From NCBI GenBank assembly GCA_013397695.1, contig VYZI01000002.1, positions 186,001-250,000 of the forward strand: a DNA stretch of 64,000 nucleotides, given 5' to 3'. Made by a program: the position numbers and the translations under genes. This document shows, one piece after another, positions 48,901-60,900 of the stretch. The DNA is from Centropus unirufus. Its lineage: Eukaryota; Chordata; Aves; Cuculiformes; Centropidae. Under the pieces are notes generated by a model, which worked only from the letters and a program-made list of their open reading frames with translations, did no database searches and was not told the DNA's origin. Position 1 is the first letter of the stretch; each line of letters begins with the position of its first letter.

Positions 48901-51900
48901 TCTATTACTGACACTACAGCTGAAAATAGCTTGAATATACAACTATAAATCCAAGCATGCTCTGAGCCAGTGAGATATTGAGCTATGGGAAGCACAACAA
49001 TTTTCTTCCTCTCCCTTTGCTCCTTTAAAACTTAAGTATTTTGCATGTTAGCAAATTACTAGTTTGGATATTACATAGGAAGTAGAGCAGGGAGATATGA
49101 AAAAGCAACAAAATTTCCGTTGATGCCTTGTCCCTTATGGATATGCACACTTGGGTCAATTGCAGCTTTTCTTGTGATGTCAGCTTTACTCCACTTTCAG
49201 GGAAGTAATTTGCAAAGGAGGAGAGTCAGGCCAAAAGACTCGGGTTATTTTTCCAGTTTTACAATGGTGTGTTCGCTCCCAATTAATGACATGTTAAGGG
49301 AGGAATGAGGCTTTTACACTAGGATTTTCAGTTGTCCTTGCTTTTTCCTGCAGCTCTAGACTGCTCTCCCAACATAAGCAAAGCAGCCTTTTTCAGTCCT
49401 GGTGTTCCACTGTTTGGCACATCCCATCATCTGTGGATGATGCAGTAAACTGAGACAGACAAGTATATGCCACTGGTTTTACTTTTGGGTTTGCTGAATG
49501 AATTTTTGGGAAGGGGTTAAGTAATGGTGATGCTGTCATGCTCATAGGGCTTTAGGAGACAGCCACCTCTGCTTAGAGGTCCTTGGAGCTGCTGCTATAG
49601 TAGCTTTGGGGCTCCACTCTGTGGAGGCTGGTTTGCTTGGGAAGCACCAATGGTCAACGAACATGTGTCTACTCAACAGGAAAAAAGAGGTGAGCGAGGA
49701 ATGACAGAGGCTGTGGTCCTGTTCCTCACAAGAAACAACCTCAGAAAGCCCGTGTTGTTTTTTAAACTGTCTTTTAGAGAAATGTTTTGACAACAGTCTC
49801 TACGAGTTTTTTGATGTGGGCATGAGCTGGTCAAGAGTCCAACAAGGAGCTGTGGAGCAGTGCGTGTGTGTGAACGGCCAGATCGAGTGCAAGAGAGTTG
49901 AACACAGAAGTAAGTCACTATTTTTTATTACAGCTGTTGGCCTGCATGAAGTGGGGATAAAGGACAGTAAGGATATCAAAGCCTGAGTTACCTTGTACTC
50001 AGTAATATTGCTCTTGCAATGTATCCTCCCTTTACCTTTCCATGTGTGAGCAGTAATGCTGACCCACGAAATCACTTCAACATGTCCACCCTTATTTAAG
50101 GAAGCAATTATACGCATTGAGCTGAATATTAAGCAGTGCTTCTTCATCTGGGATGTGATTCTGAACTGCAGCATGTAAGAATACGAAACGGATTCTGTAG
50201 TAAAGTGTAAAGTGTCTGACCTTATGAGATCTCATTATAACATGCCTGAGAAGCTCACCCTCCTCTACTGTTCCCCTGCACATGTACAATCATTTCATAT
50301 CTGGGATTTCTTCCCAAGCCTATCCCACTCTTGAGCTGGCAGTATGTAAACTCTACCCACTTCCTGGATTCCATTTGCACTGCGTCGACCCCAGAGGCCG
50401 CAGGATTTTTGGCTTGATATAAGCATTCTTGGCAGGAGTGATGCTTATGTTTTGAAGTCTGCTCCTTGCCCTTCCAACAGAGTGGGCCAGCTAGTTGCAG
50501 GGCATGTGCTTTGGTTATCACTTACCTGATGCAGCCAGCAGAGCACTTCCCTTTCGGAAGGAGAAATGGTGGGAAGCAAACCAAATGCCTCACCTATATA
50601 TGTGTTCTGGTATGGCTGTTCAGTTATTCAGTCTGGTTAACTTTTACTTTGCCTAGACAACCACATAACTTGCAGAGCTGAGTTAAAGAGCCCTTTGAAA
50701 TAGGTATATCCTTTTATTCCCAACTTACAGAACTGGAAAGTAAATAATGGAGAGAATCCAAGACTTTTCAGGACATTGGGAGTCCATGAGAGAGTTGGGA
50801 AATTTGACAGGACTTAATACTTCCTAATCACAGATCCTATATAGCTCTCTCCTAGATAGGCTATTATAAATTCAGCTCAGTGGTAAACTTGGAATTAGCA
50901 GAACCCTCTGTACAGAAAGAAATGTTAATGCCACCACCATCACCACTAGTAATAATAATCACCACCCCCGTTTAACTATTGTTCATTGATAATATTTTTC
51001 AATAGCTAGGTTGACATTATCCAATAAAAGGAAAAACAATGAGACAGACCTCAGTAGGCAGAAATCATGTTTCCTTTTCTTCAGTTTATATCGAGTGTAG
51101 GTCTGAGATGAGTAAAAAAGGAAAAACTTCCCCAAAATGTATATGAAGAGAGAAGATATAAGAAAGTAAGTCAAAATGGACTGATGCTCTTCAATAGTTT
51201 GTTCCTTTGATTTGACCTTTGGTTTCTTCTTGTAGGTTGTTTTCACGATCCTTGCATGAATGGGGGAGAATGTAAAATGGTTACTCACAATGGGAAAATA
51301 GTATGTGATTGCAAAGGAAATTATGCAGGAAAGTATTGCAATATTGGTAAGTATAACAACCTATCAGCATGTAGACAATTTGGAGTTTTTATCTGGCTGT
51401 GAACGTGGTGTTTTTTTGCCTCTGTGCTGTATTCTACCTTTACAGCCGTTTCTTGTAACAGAAGAGTCACACAGAACACGTGCTTAATGTATTCCTTCAG
51501 TGTAAAACATAACACACTATTCACCAGTGAGGCCCTAATTCTAAAAATGTTTCTTCATGTCTTTAGCTCTTTGGAAAACAGAGCACAGAAATTTTAATCC
51601 AATTGCTCATACCCATAAAATAAGCACATGCTTCCATTTTGCAGGACACGTTGCAGAGTTGCGCTCTAGTATAAACGCTACCCCACAGATCCATACAGCT
51701 TATCTTGTCAGCTCATAAAGGAGGGATACATGCTCTGACAAAATCTGATTGCATTTGGTAGCACTAGATTGTTGTGGGAAGCAGACAAAGATAAAATGCA
51801 CTGTCTTTCTTTAGCTTAGCTTGTACTTTAAATTAATTCTGCACATTTAGCCCAGTACAGTTTACCTGAAAATCTGTACTTATGTGGGTGGGTCAGGCAG

Positions 51901-54900
51901 AAAGTTTGCTTTTGGTGCCTACATGTTGGCTTTCTTCTTATGATGTACTGCATAGTTATTGACATAATTGTCCTCAGAAGATTTAACATTTCTCACGGTG
52001 AGGGTTAAATCATCTTGTATAGCTTACCTGCATGATAAATCCTGAAGTTACATCAGTGACTACTTTTCAAATATACCAGGTTTAGGCATAAATTATAACA
52101 GAAATTCAGTCGTACCAATCTTTGATCCTATCAACTCACTGGCTGTGTTGAGTACATAAATCACAGGGCTCATCACAATTGAAGACAAGACTCCCAGTGG
52201 CAATGGTGGACACCTAGTTGGTTTGGTGGTGGGATTAAAAAATACGTCAGTGAACACTGGATTTGATATCTGGTATTCTTTTATGTTATTCTGATGGCAA
52301 CCAAATGGTGTAGCCATCTATTCAAGCTGGAAAGAAGAAATCCTTTTGGAAAAGCAGCAGTTTGACTGGAACAACAAACAGTAGGATTGAACTGGCAAAC
52401 TGAATGCCTTATGAACTGATCCTGAACCTTCACTCACTGGATACTCAATGAATCATAGAAAATACACTGGTGACATTTTAAGCCCCTCCTAAGGAGTGAT
52501 ATTGCAGCTCAGTCTCTTTGTCCTTTAACTGCCCTAGGGAGATTAGTGGCACACTTGTCCAATGTTGCTGTATGAATCTGGGGGCTGCACCCTACGCATG
52601 CTCATGCGACCTGGCGTCCTGGGGATGATTGTGCACTGCTTGTCTTCAAATAACTCTGCTTTTTGATTTCCTGTTTTGCGCTCAGCTTCCCTTGCCTAAA
52701 GCTGTGCCACTGTGCATAAACACCCCCCAGCATGGCCTGGATTATAAATATCAGGATACTGGTGTAACAGCTATAATACTGGTTTCTGTCTGACCAGCTT
52801 AGAAAAAGAAACAAGCAGGCACTCTTTGATTACTTGAAAATAATAAAGCAAACATTTTTACATTTTACTTAAGAAATGGCTTTAGATGCTTACAATCCTT
52901 CTGCATTTGGCTGCCCAACACCCCCCCTCCCCGCAAAAAAAAACAAAACCCAGGAACTGAAGGATTTTGTTTATGTGTTATGGCCTTGCAAATGATTTTA
53001 AAAATGAAAAAAAATCTATATCAGGATTTAATCATTCTAAATTAATGCAAACAAATTAGTGTTGTGGTCTGTGTACCTGGTAGTATCTTCACATGAGGGC
53101 AATGGCATTCAGGTGAAAGCAGTGGAAGCTTGTGCTTTCAGGGTACATAAAACTTATTGTTAAATATATGTTGATTATATTTTTTCAGCCCTTCAATTTG
53201 ATGCTGTGAGCACAGCTGGCTTTTTTTTTCCTTTGTTTTCTTTTCACTGTCTAATTTCCCTTGTCTAACAGGACTGAATTGTGAGGTTATCCTTTAGTCT
53301 CAGTAGTTCATGGTTTTAATGCTTGATTCAGAGAAAGTTAGAGTGTCTCCAAAATGTACTTTATTCAAATCGTTAATTTATATAGGTAATCTTAAAGTGA
53401 AGTGACCCAAAAATGTTGTCTTTTTTTATTTTTAAAGAACACAATCAATTTAATGAACAGTAAGTACCTCAGAGTGTTTTTGGACTGTGGCTGAAGGCTC
53501 TCTGATGTGCAATGTTCTTGACTTCTACAAAGTGTAGCCAGTCTTCATTTTTTATAATGGAAAAACAGCTAATTTGCCTTGATACCATGCTCACAAATAT
53601 GAATATAAAGTGCCAGCCTGGGTCAGATCACAAGTCTAAGTACTGCTGTGACCTGAATGCCGGCAAAGCAGAGGATGACTGAGGCATGATGTAGGCAGAA
53701 AATTACTCAGACATACTTCTGGTTGAAGACTTTCTTAGCAGATTACTGGACCATCATACGTGATACGCTCTTACTTGTTTCCAATGAATTTGTCTAAACT
53801 CTTTAGAACTCCTTTATGCCTTTCCCTTTCACAGCATGCTGCATCAAGAAAATTCGGAGTTTAAATAGATCCAGAATTTAAACAAAAAATTATTTTCTTT
53901 TGTTAGTGTAAAACCTACTGCCTTACAATTTAATTTCTCCCCTCTGAGCATATGGATGACCCTAACTTTTGTGATCTGAGAGATACCTATGAGTTGTTTC
54001 TTGGAGTATGGGGTCCCTGTCAGGGCTAAAAAATAATCTTTTCACTCTTGCAAAAAGTTGTTCTATGTACCATAAGCCATAAACATGGAATTACTGTGAA
54101 ATTTTGATATGACTCAAGAAAAAAAAGGGAGGTGATAAATGTAACAAATGAGATTGATATACAGGAGACTGTTTCTAGTATAGATTTCTGTTCTGTGTGG
54201 AAATTCATTATTTTCTGGCTCTTGAAAAATTTTCAGTACTCAAGGAAGGGCTGCCATTTAAAAAAATGTTCCAGCATAGTTTATGTATAATATTTCAGTA
54301 AAGCTTAATTCCAAAGGAAAATAGACGCATCACCAAAAAATGTATCCCCAAACAGATACTGTTTAAAATTATTCAAGGATGCATTTTTAATCAAGATTTA
54401 TTTATAATAATTGCACTTAATGTGCACTTAATTTTAGAAATTAGTGCTTGTATTAAGAGAGAAACTGCCTTCACTTTGGAGACAGTTTTTTTCTGAGAGA
54501 GCCTCGATTCAGAGCTTCAGGTGAAAATTCAGAATTAATTACCCAGCCATGAGTAGTAATAATTGACTTTGTGTACAGACGAAGTTACATAATGGGCTCA
54601 GACCCAGCCAATTTGATTGTGATAAATGTGATGAAGAAGTGGAAACTAAATAGGATGTGAGGATGATATTTTGTCTCTGGTCGAAGTTGGTATAGAGAGT
54701 AGAGAGGCAATGGTGAAAATTTTTTGGGACACATTTAACTTCAGGAATGTTAATCTTCAATAGAGGCGATAACTTATAACAAATGGTTATAAACATGTAA
54801 TGATAAAATAACTTCAATATTTTAAATTTATTTGAAAAAATAGTAGCCGTGATAAAGATGTTGAGTGAATACAGGGGGATACAGAGCTGAAGACAGAAAA

Positions 54901-57900
54901 GGAACTATTTGGACAGAGAACAGATAATTCATTATAATAAGCATTTTTATGTAGATGTTAAATGGAACTAGAGGGTGAAGGAAGGAGATGTAGAATTCTT
55001 TTTGAGGTATTGATGCCTTTAGATTTCTGTGGTTGCAACCCCATCACTGTATTCACATTGTAGGCTTTAGTTGAAGTGCAAGTGGAAACTAATATATTTA
55101 TTTTTCCTGTTTCTGTTGTAAAACCACTTCTATCTCCTTACCATTGCTTTGGTACTGGTTTTTGGTGTAGGGTGTTAGTTAATTTGGCAGTCCTTTTTAT
55201 TTTACGCTTATTGGAGGATACATTGGTGACATATCTTTATTCTGTTTAGTTTCCTGACAAGTCTTTTCCTGAAACGTTAACTGTGTATAGGTGGCTTTGT
55301 TGTGTTATTGTTGATCAGAGGAATAGGTGGTGGGGTATGTGGATAACTAAGTTGGGTTTAACACTCCGTATTTCAATGGTTTGCCAGCTTTCAACAGATT
55401 TTAAGGTGTAGAGTTTCCTTAATTATTGGGTGGTATCCCGTTCTTGATAGCTGGTTGGAGCTTATTTTTGGACCATTTCTTGTATCAGGAATCAACAGCA
55501 GCTCAGCCTGTTCTTGTGGAACTACTTGTGAAAAGTAGCCAGTGGAATGGTTGAGTTGTGACAAATGTTTTGCTTTTCATGATTAAGCCAATAAAGAGGT
55601 AGAAAGTGGCACGTGGAAACCCTGTTTGAATTTGTGTCACTGTGGTTATGGGTTACAGTAGATGGTAGATTTCAGAATATTGGGAGAAATGTACAGGGCT
55701 TACGTGTTTTAAGGTTTCCTTGGTTTAAGGTTTAGGTAGCAATAATGTTTTTGCTAATAATTTGGTTATGACAAAGTATAAAATCATTGAAGGCATTTTT
55801 GAAAACTCATTTATGTTTTCTAGTGGTTTTTTTCCTACTTAGGCCATGGGTAATGGAATTACAGGGGTACAATAGCTTTAAAGAAAGTATGAGTTGGAAT
55901 ACTAATTGTGGAAGTTTATAGTTATATAAGGAGATGTGTTGTCGTATGTCAGAATAAGGTTGAAGAGTTTTAGAAAAGAAAGATGACAGAATAGCAGAAT
56001 GTATAATTACATATAGAAAAAAACCCTCTTGGCCGCATCTTCAAGTGTTAAACTGGAGGAGTTTGAGGTAAAAAAAGAAGTAAAAAAGACAGCAAACCCA
56101 CCTTTTCAGTGGTTGTTTCACTGAAATAGGGTGTTCACCGTTTTCTACTAAGAAAGGTGCCTTAGTAAAGGAAATTCAGCTCTGGAGGCTGGAGGGAAAG
56201 TTTTAAATCTTTTTCCTTCTGAAGAAGATAGTGAGGAGAAGATAATGAGTCTTAACCTTTTGTTTATGTTTACCAGTGTTATTCTGTAATCTACTAGAAT
56301 GTTTTTGCATTAGTATTTATTTTCTTATTTTCTAGGATCCCAGGGGGGAAAAAAGAAATAGGGTGAAGCTCAATAACAAGGTCAGTTGGTTGACAATGAT
56401 AAGTGAGTATTCAACCAGTTAGTCCTCCACTGAGCTTGGATAAGCAGCTCTGTTATAAAGAGTTGAAGAGGATTTGCAAGTGGGGCTGAGATGCTGCTTG
56501 TTGTTTGGATGTACGGAGCATTGGAAATAGCAATGAAGCTAGGATGGGAAATAATAAGATTAGTATCCTCCGTGGCTGTGGATGAATGGATGGAAAAACA
56601 GATAAAACCCCATCATTAGGGTGTTATATGATTTGTAGACGTGACTAGATGATTTGCCGGAGAAAAGTTTTGTGGGTCAACTTCAAGGTTGCGTTAGTGC
56701 AGGGCAATTATTAATACAGCAAGGTTAATGAAGAGAAAACCTAGGATGCTGTTACAGAAATAGTAATGCTGGGTTGGAGTTTTAACAGATTTTTAATTAT
56801 TTCAAAAGAATTGAAAAAATACTGGAGTTTCATGCAAAAAAATAGGTCTAGTAGACTATTGCTTGCAATTACAAATGGGAGGAGGAATTAGAAGATGAAG
56901 TGGGTGAGCAGAGCATTATCAGCGAGGAATCCACCTTAGATGCATTGCACTACAATAGTGTCAATATAGTGGATAGGAAAGTAGTGGTAACTATGGTTTG
57001 CCAGGCATCATTTATGGAAGTGATAGATGTGAGAAATAATAGAGGGGCTGCTCTGGTTTCCCACGTTTCTTTATAGAGTTAAGGATCATATTAAAGGTTT
57101 TGGTTGATACGAAGTAGAACACAAATGAAGGAAGCATCATTTGCATGGAGGTTATAGATTAGTCATTTATACTTGACATCTTGACAAATGTGGGCTAGAG
57201 AGCAGAAAGCTAATGAGTTATACTGTCAGCAGCGTAGTGTATAGCAAGGGTTAACTTTAGAAGGATTGAGTGATAAGGTAAACACCAAGGAACGGGCAAA
57301 AATTTCTCCAGAGACAGAAGTAGGCTGGACATCAACAGATAACAAAGAAATATACTTTTCAGACAATATTGGGCGCTAAGGTTTCCGTGGTGCTATGTTC
57401 CTACAGTGATGCCTTTTTAGATGTCTTCATTGTAGTCCTAGTATTAACTATTACAATTAATCTTGGTAACTGCTAATATAATGAATATGCATAGTCCTTA
57501 CTCTTATGATAGGATGGCTGATCTAGCAGCCGTGTTACTTATTGGGTGCTCATTAAATCAAGGCTGTAAAGGTCTTTTTAATCCTATTTTTTATATCAGT
57601 TAATTATATTTTATAAAGGTATGCTTTCTCTTGAAATATGAGTAGACTAACATGTCTCAATCCATGTGATTTGTTTTGCTGTATAATTTTCAGTTAGGAA
57701 GGCAGTTGAAGGAAAGACATGATAGATTTATGGTGCAGCAGCCCACAGACTTTTAGCTCACCCTCTGGATTGCTGCAGAAATCTCCATTGCTTTGTTTGC
57801 ATCTCCCCTCAGGTCATACTGGGTGCTTCAGGTGCTCCAGAGGTTGCCCCCCATTACTGGCTCTCTACAGACTCATCATAGAATCATGGAATGGTTTGGG

Positions 57901-60900
57901 TTGGAAGGGATCTTTAAGACGATCCAGTTCCAATGCTCCTTGTCATGGGCAGGGAAACCTTCCACTAGATCAGGTTCACAGCCCCGTCCAACCTGACTCT
58001 GAGCACCTCCTGGGATGGGACTTCCACAACTTCTCCAGGAAATCTGTTCCAGTGTCTCACCACCCTCAAAGGAAAAGAATACTTCCTAATATCTAATGTA
58101 AATCTCCTCTCTTTCAGCTTAAAACTATTACTGCTTGTCCGATCACTACGCTCTCTGATACAGAGCATCCACTGACCTACTGACCATCATTAATTGCTCT
58201 CCAGTCTGTTTCTTTTCCTGTCCAGAGTCTTATTTTGGCTCATACACTTCACATACAAGGACATGCAAGTATACTCAAAAGAATGAAAGCATTCACTATG
58301 AATTCTATGAATCACAGAAATACTCTTGAAAAATCTGTAAGGTAGTTCAACAAATTGTTTCCTTGTCAAATTAATATAGCCCTGAGATTTCCTTGTTGCT
58401 GCTGGAATTTCATACCTACTGACAGCATATTTCTTAAACACGTTGCTCCTTTTAGCTCTATATGCTAACTTATTTGAATGCATTTATGAGTCTGCAAATT
58501 CTACTTAGAATTAAGGTAATCAGTAGAAAAATCACATGGAAAAAGAGCCAGTTCTTTGTCTTATCTAGGGTATTATTTTTCAAACTTTAAGAAAATTATT
58601 ATAGAATGTAGAGATTTTGGAATTTAAACTTTTATATGAAATAATTCAACTTACTCAGAAGACAGATTTTTACATTGGCTTTTATAACAAACATAAATTT
58701 ATTCACTTTTTGCTCAGTCGATCTAAGTATTTGTAAGCATGAAGGTTTAAAGATATTCTGAAGAAAAATATATTAAAAATTAAGTCTAGTTTCAGTGAAT
58801 GGAGCAAATGCAACTTAATGAGATCTATTGTACTATATAAATCACTTTGTTCTCGCAGTCTTAAATCCATCCTTGTTTTACCTTTGGTAAGTTTGTTTTA
58901 GGTTTACTTCATTATAAAAGGATGCAAATTCTTCCCCATTTCTGTCCAGTTTTTGACGCAGACAGATTGTTTGTGTATTTCATAATCAGGCAATGGTTTC
59001 AGCAGAGATTTATTTCAGTGTTAGGTGCTGTCAGTGCAGAGGTTTTATAGCTATTTAGCAAACCAGAAAGCAACAGAACTATTTGAATAAATTATTTTTT
59101 ACCAACCAGTGACATGCATTATCTACTGTCATATTAAATCATAAGTCCAAACAGAGATAGTGAAATCTAGATAAATATTATAAGTGTATGACTGAGTTAA
59201 ATAGAAACATAGATATATGGCACCCCTTATATAATTCAGTTGTGGTTTATGTTCATTGATTTTCAAACTCTGGAAGCTACAGTGGATGCTGTTATTCTCA
59301 CTTTCGCGGGTAGGTATTAGTTCATGAAAATGTGAAACAATTTGTTTCAAGCCAGGAAGAGTCCAGTCCTGGGCCTGCTGCCATGAAGTTTTCAGCCCCT
59401 ATGCATTAGACTTCACATTCTCATCATTACAGAGTGGAGAAGATGGCAACTGCTTCTTCAGTGCACTCTATTTCCACCTGACCACCTTCCTAGATATTTA
59501 TTGAGCAGTACACATACATTGAAAGATAAACCAAGCCTTATTCGGGAGCAGTGTGAGTTAATGTGGGCATCCTTCCAAACTCACTGCATGGTGTCGGTAT
59601 TCTTTTGGACAGGAATATTTGTCTTCTTGCTTTCAAAATACGTGAATATGTTCCAGTGCTTTATCTGATAAAGTGAGATGCCGGTAAGGGCAATCTCTAC
59701 ACATCCTAAAAACTTCTTTCTGTCATGAGTTTTTTGCCAGCCCAAACTAGTCTTAGCTGTGCTTGCAGTGGAGGAAGCACAGCTTCCTGAAATTAAAGAA
59801 TTTCACACCTTTCGTCTCACATATCTACCCAGGATTGGAGACCACGGAACTTCTGTGTGAATCAAGAAAAGATGGACCCTCCTGCAGGTATCCAGGGAAC
59901 TTCTGTAGAAGCACCGAATTTCGTGGTTCTTGGCTATTCACCTTCATTGTTAATAGATGAAAGATGTTGAAACACACGTTGACAAATGCGTTAGAAAGGC
60001 TTCAGAGAGATATGAATGCCCTTTCCTGCAAATACGCAGCTATCTCGTGAGTGCTGACGTGTTCTCTCTGATCAGTGTGGGGACATAGAGCAGGCACTCA
60101 AGCCGTTGGCTCTGGAGCTTTGTGAAATACTGCAACAAGAGTGGACATGTGCTCCAGGCAAGCCCTGGACAAAGGATGTATGCTTAATTCTACAAAGGTT
60201 TTCTTTAGTTATTATTTTTCTTTTAGTTATGATATTCTTTAGTTATGATTTGTTAGATTAGTTCTATCTGGATAACTGATAATCAAAGACATTGGAGAAG
60301 ACCTGTTGTAAAGGCAATTAGAAGCAAAGATGGGACTTCTGTCCTTCTCCTCTTCCCTCCTCTCCCATTCTGCCATCAGCTGGTAGGGAAATTAATCTAG
60401 CACTGTATTTAATAGAAGCATTACAGGTTGGCCTGGGATAAACCAAAGCATTATTAAATGAAAGGGTTACATAATTCCAGGATTAAGACCATCTTTGGAA
60501 AAATGTATTTGTATTAACAGAATGAAACAGATTAATCTGGAAGGAAAATGCAGTCAAAGCTCAAAAACATTAGGCAAATTGTTGTTGAGATATTTTGGAA
60601 AAGAAAACCTAAAATATACATTGTTTTCTATAAAAAGGCTTCCAAAAGAAACTCATGAAACTGTTCAGGTATGTTACTACGGAACCTGAAACAAGATCTG
60701 GTGATATAAAGTCTTGTGAAATATTTTCAGGATGTTAGGAGTTAGAACTACTTGGATAGCTTCTATTTCAGGTTGCTTTTGATTTTGAGACCTGAAGTTG
60801 CTTTTTATTAAAAAAATTAAAGGCAAAGAATTGGTGTGACAGGCTGATAAAGTATGCCATCCTAATAAAAGTAGAATGTTTTATGTGAGCTATTTAAACT

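Larger units (their letters stand above)
55020..57400 (-). pseudogene. NUMT: decayed nuclear copy of mitochondrial CYTB-tRNA-Thr-tRNA-Pro-ND6-tRNA-Glu
   Basis: The minus strand is C/A-rich like a mitochondrial L-strand sequence, and recognisable blocks lie in mitochondrial order from right to left. CYTB and tRNA-Thr are on the minus strand; tRNA-Pro, ND6 and tRNA-Glu are on the plus strand. That is exactly the mixed polarity of vertebrate mtDNA, which makes chance similarity very unlikely. Many stops, indels and heavy divergence show an old, non-functional insertion. The right edge may extend to about 57660 and the left edge is not sharp. Confidence 0.85.

Noticed and set aside
52093..52317. 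Minus-strand 74-codon frame in HGFAC intron 7
   Set aside because: No splice-like edges, no recognisable motif and no neighbours in frame.
57400..57660. Extension of the NUMT into an ND5 3' end
   Set aside because: The base bias continues, but I could not match specific ND5 segments, so the edge is left near 57400.
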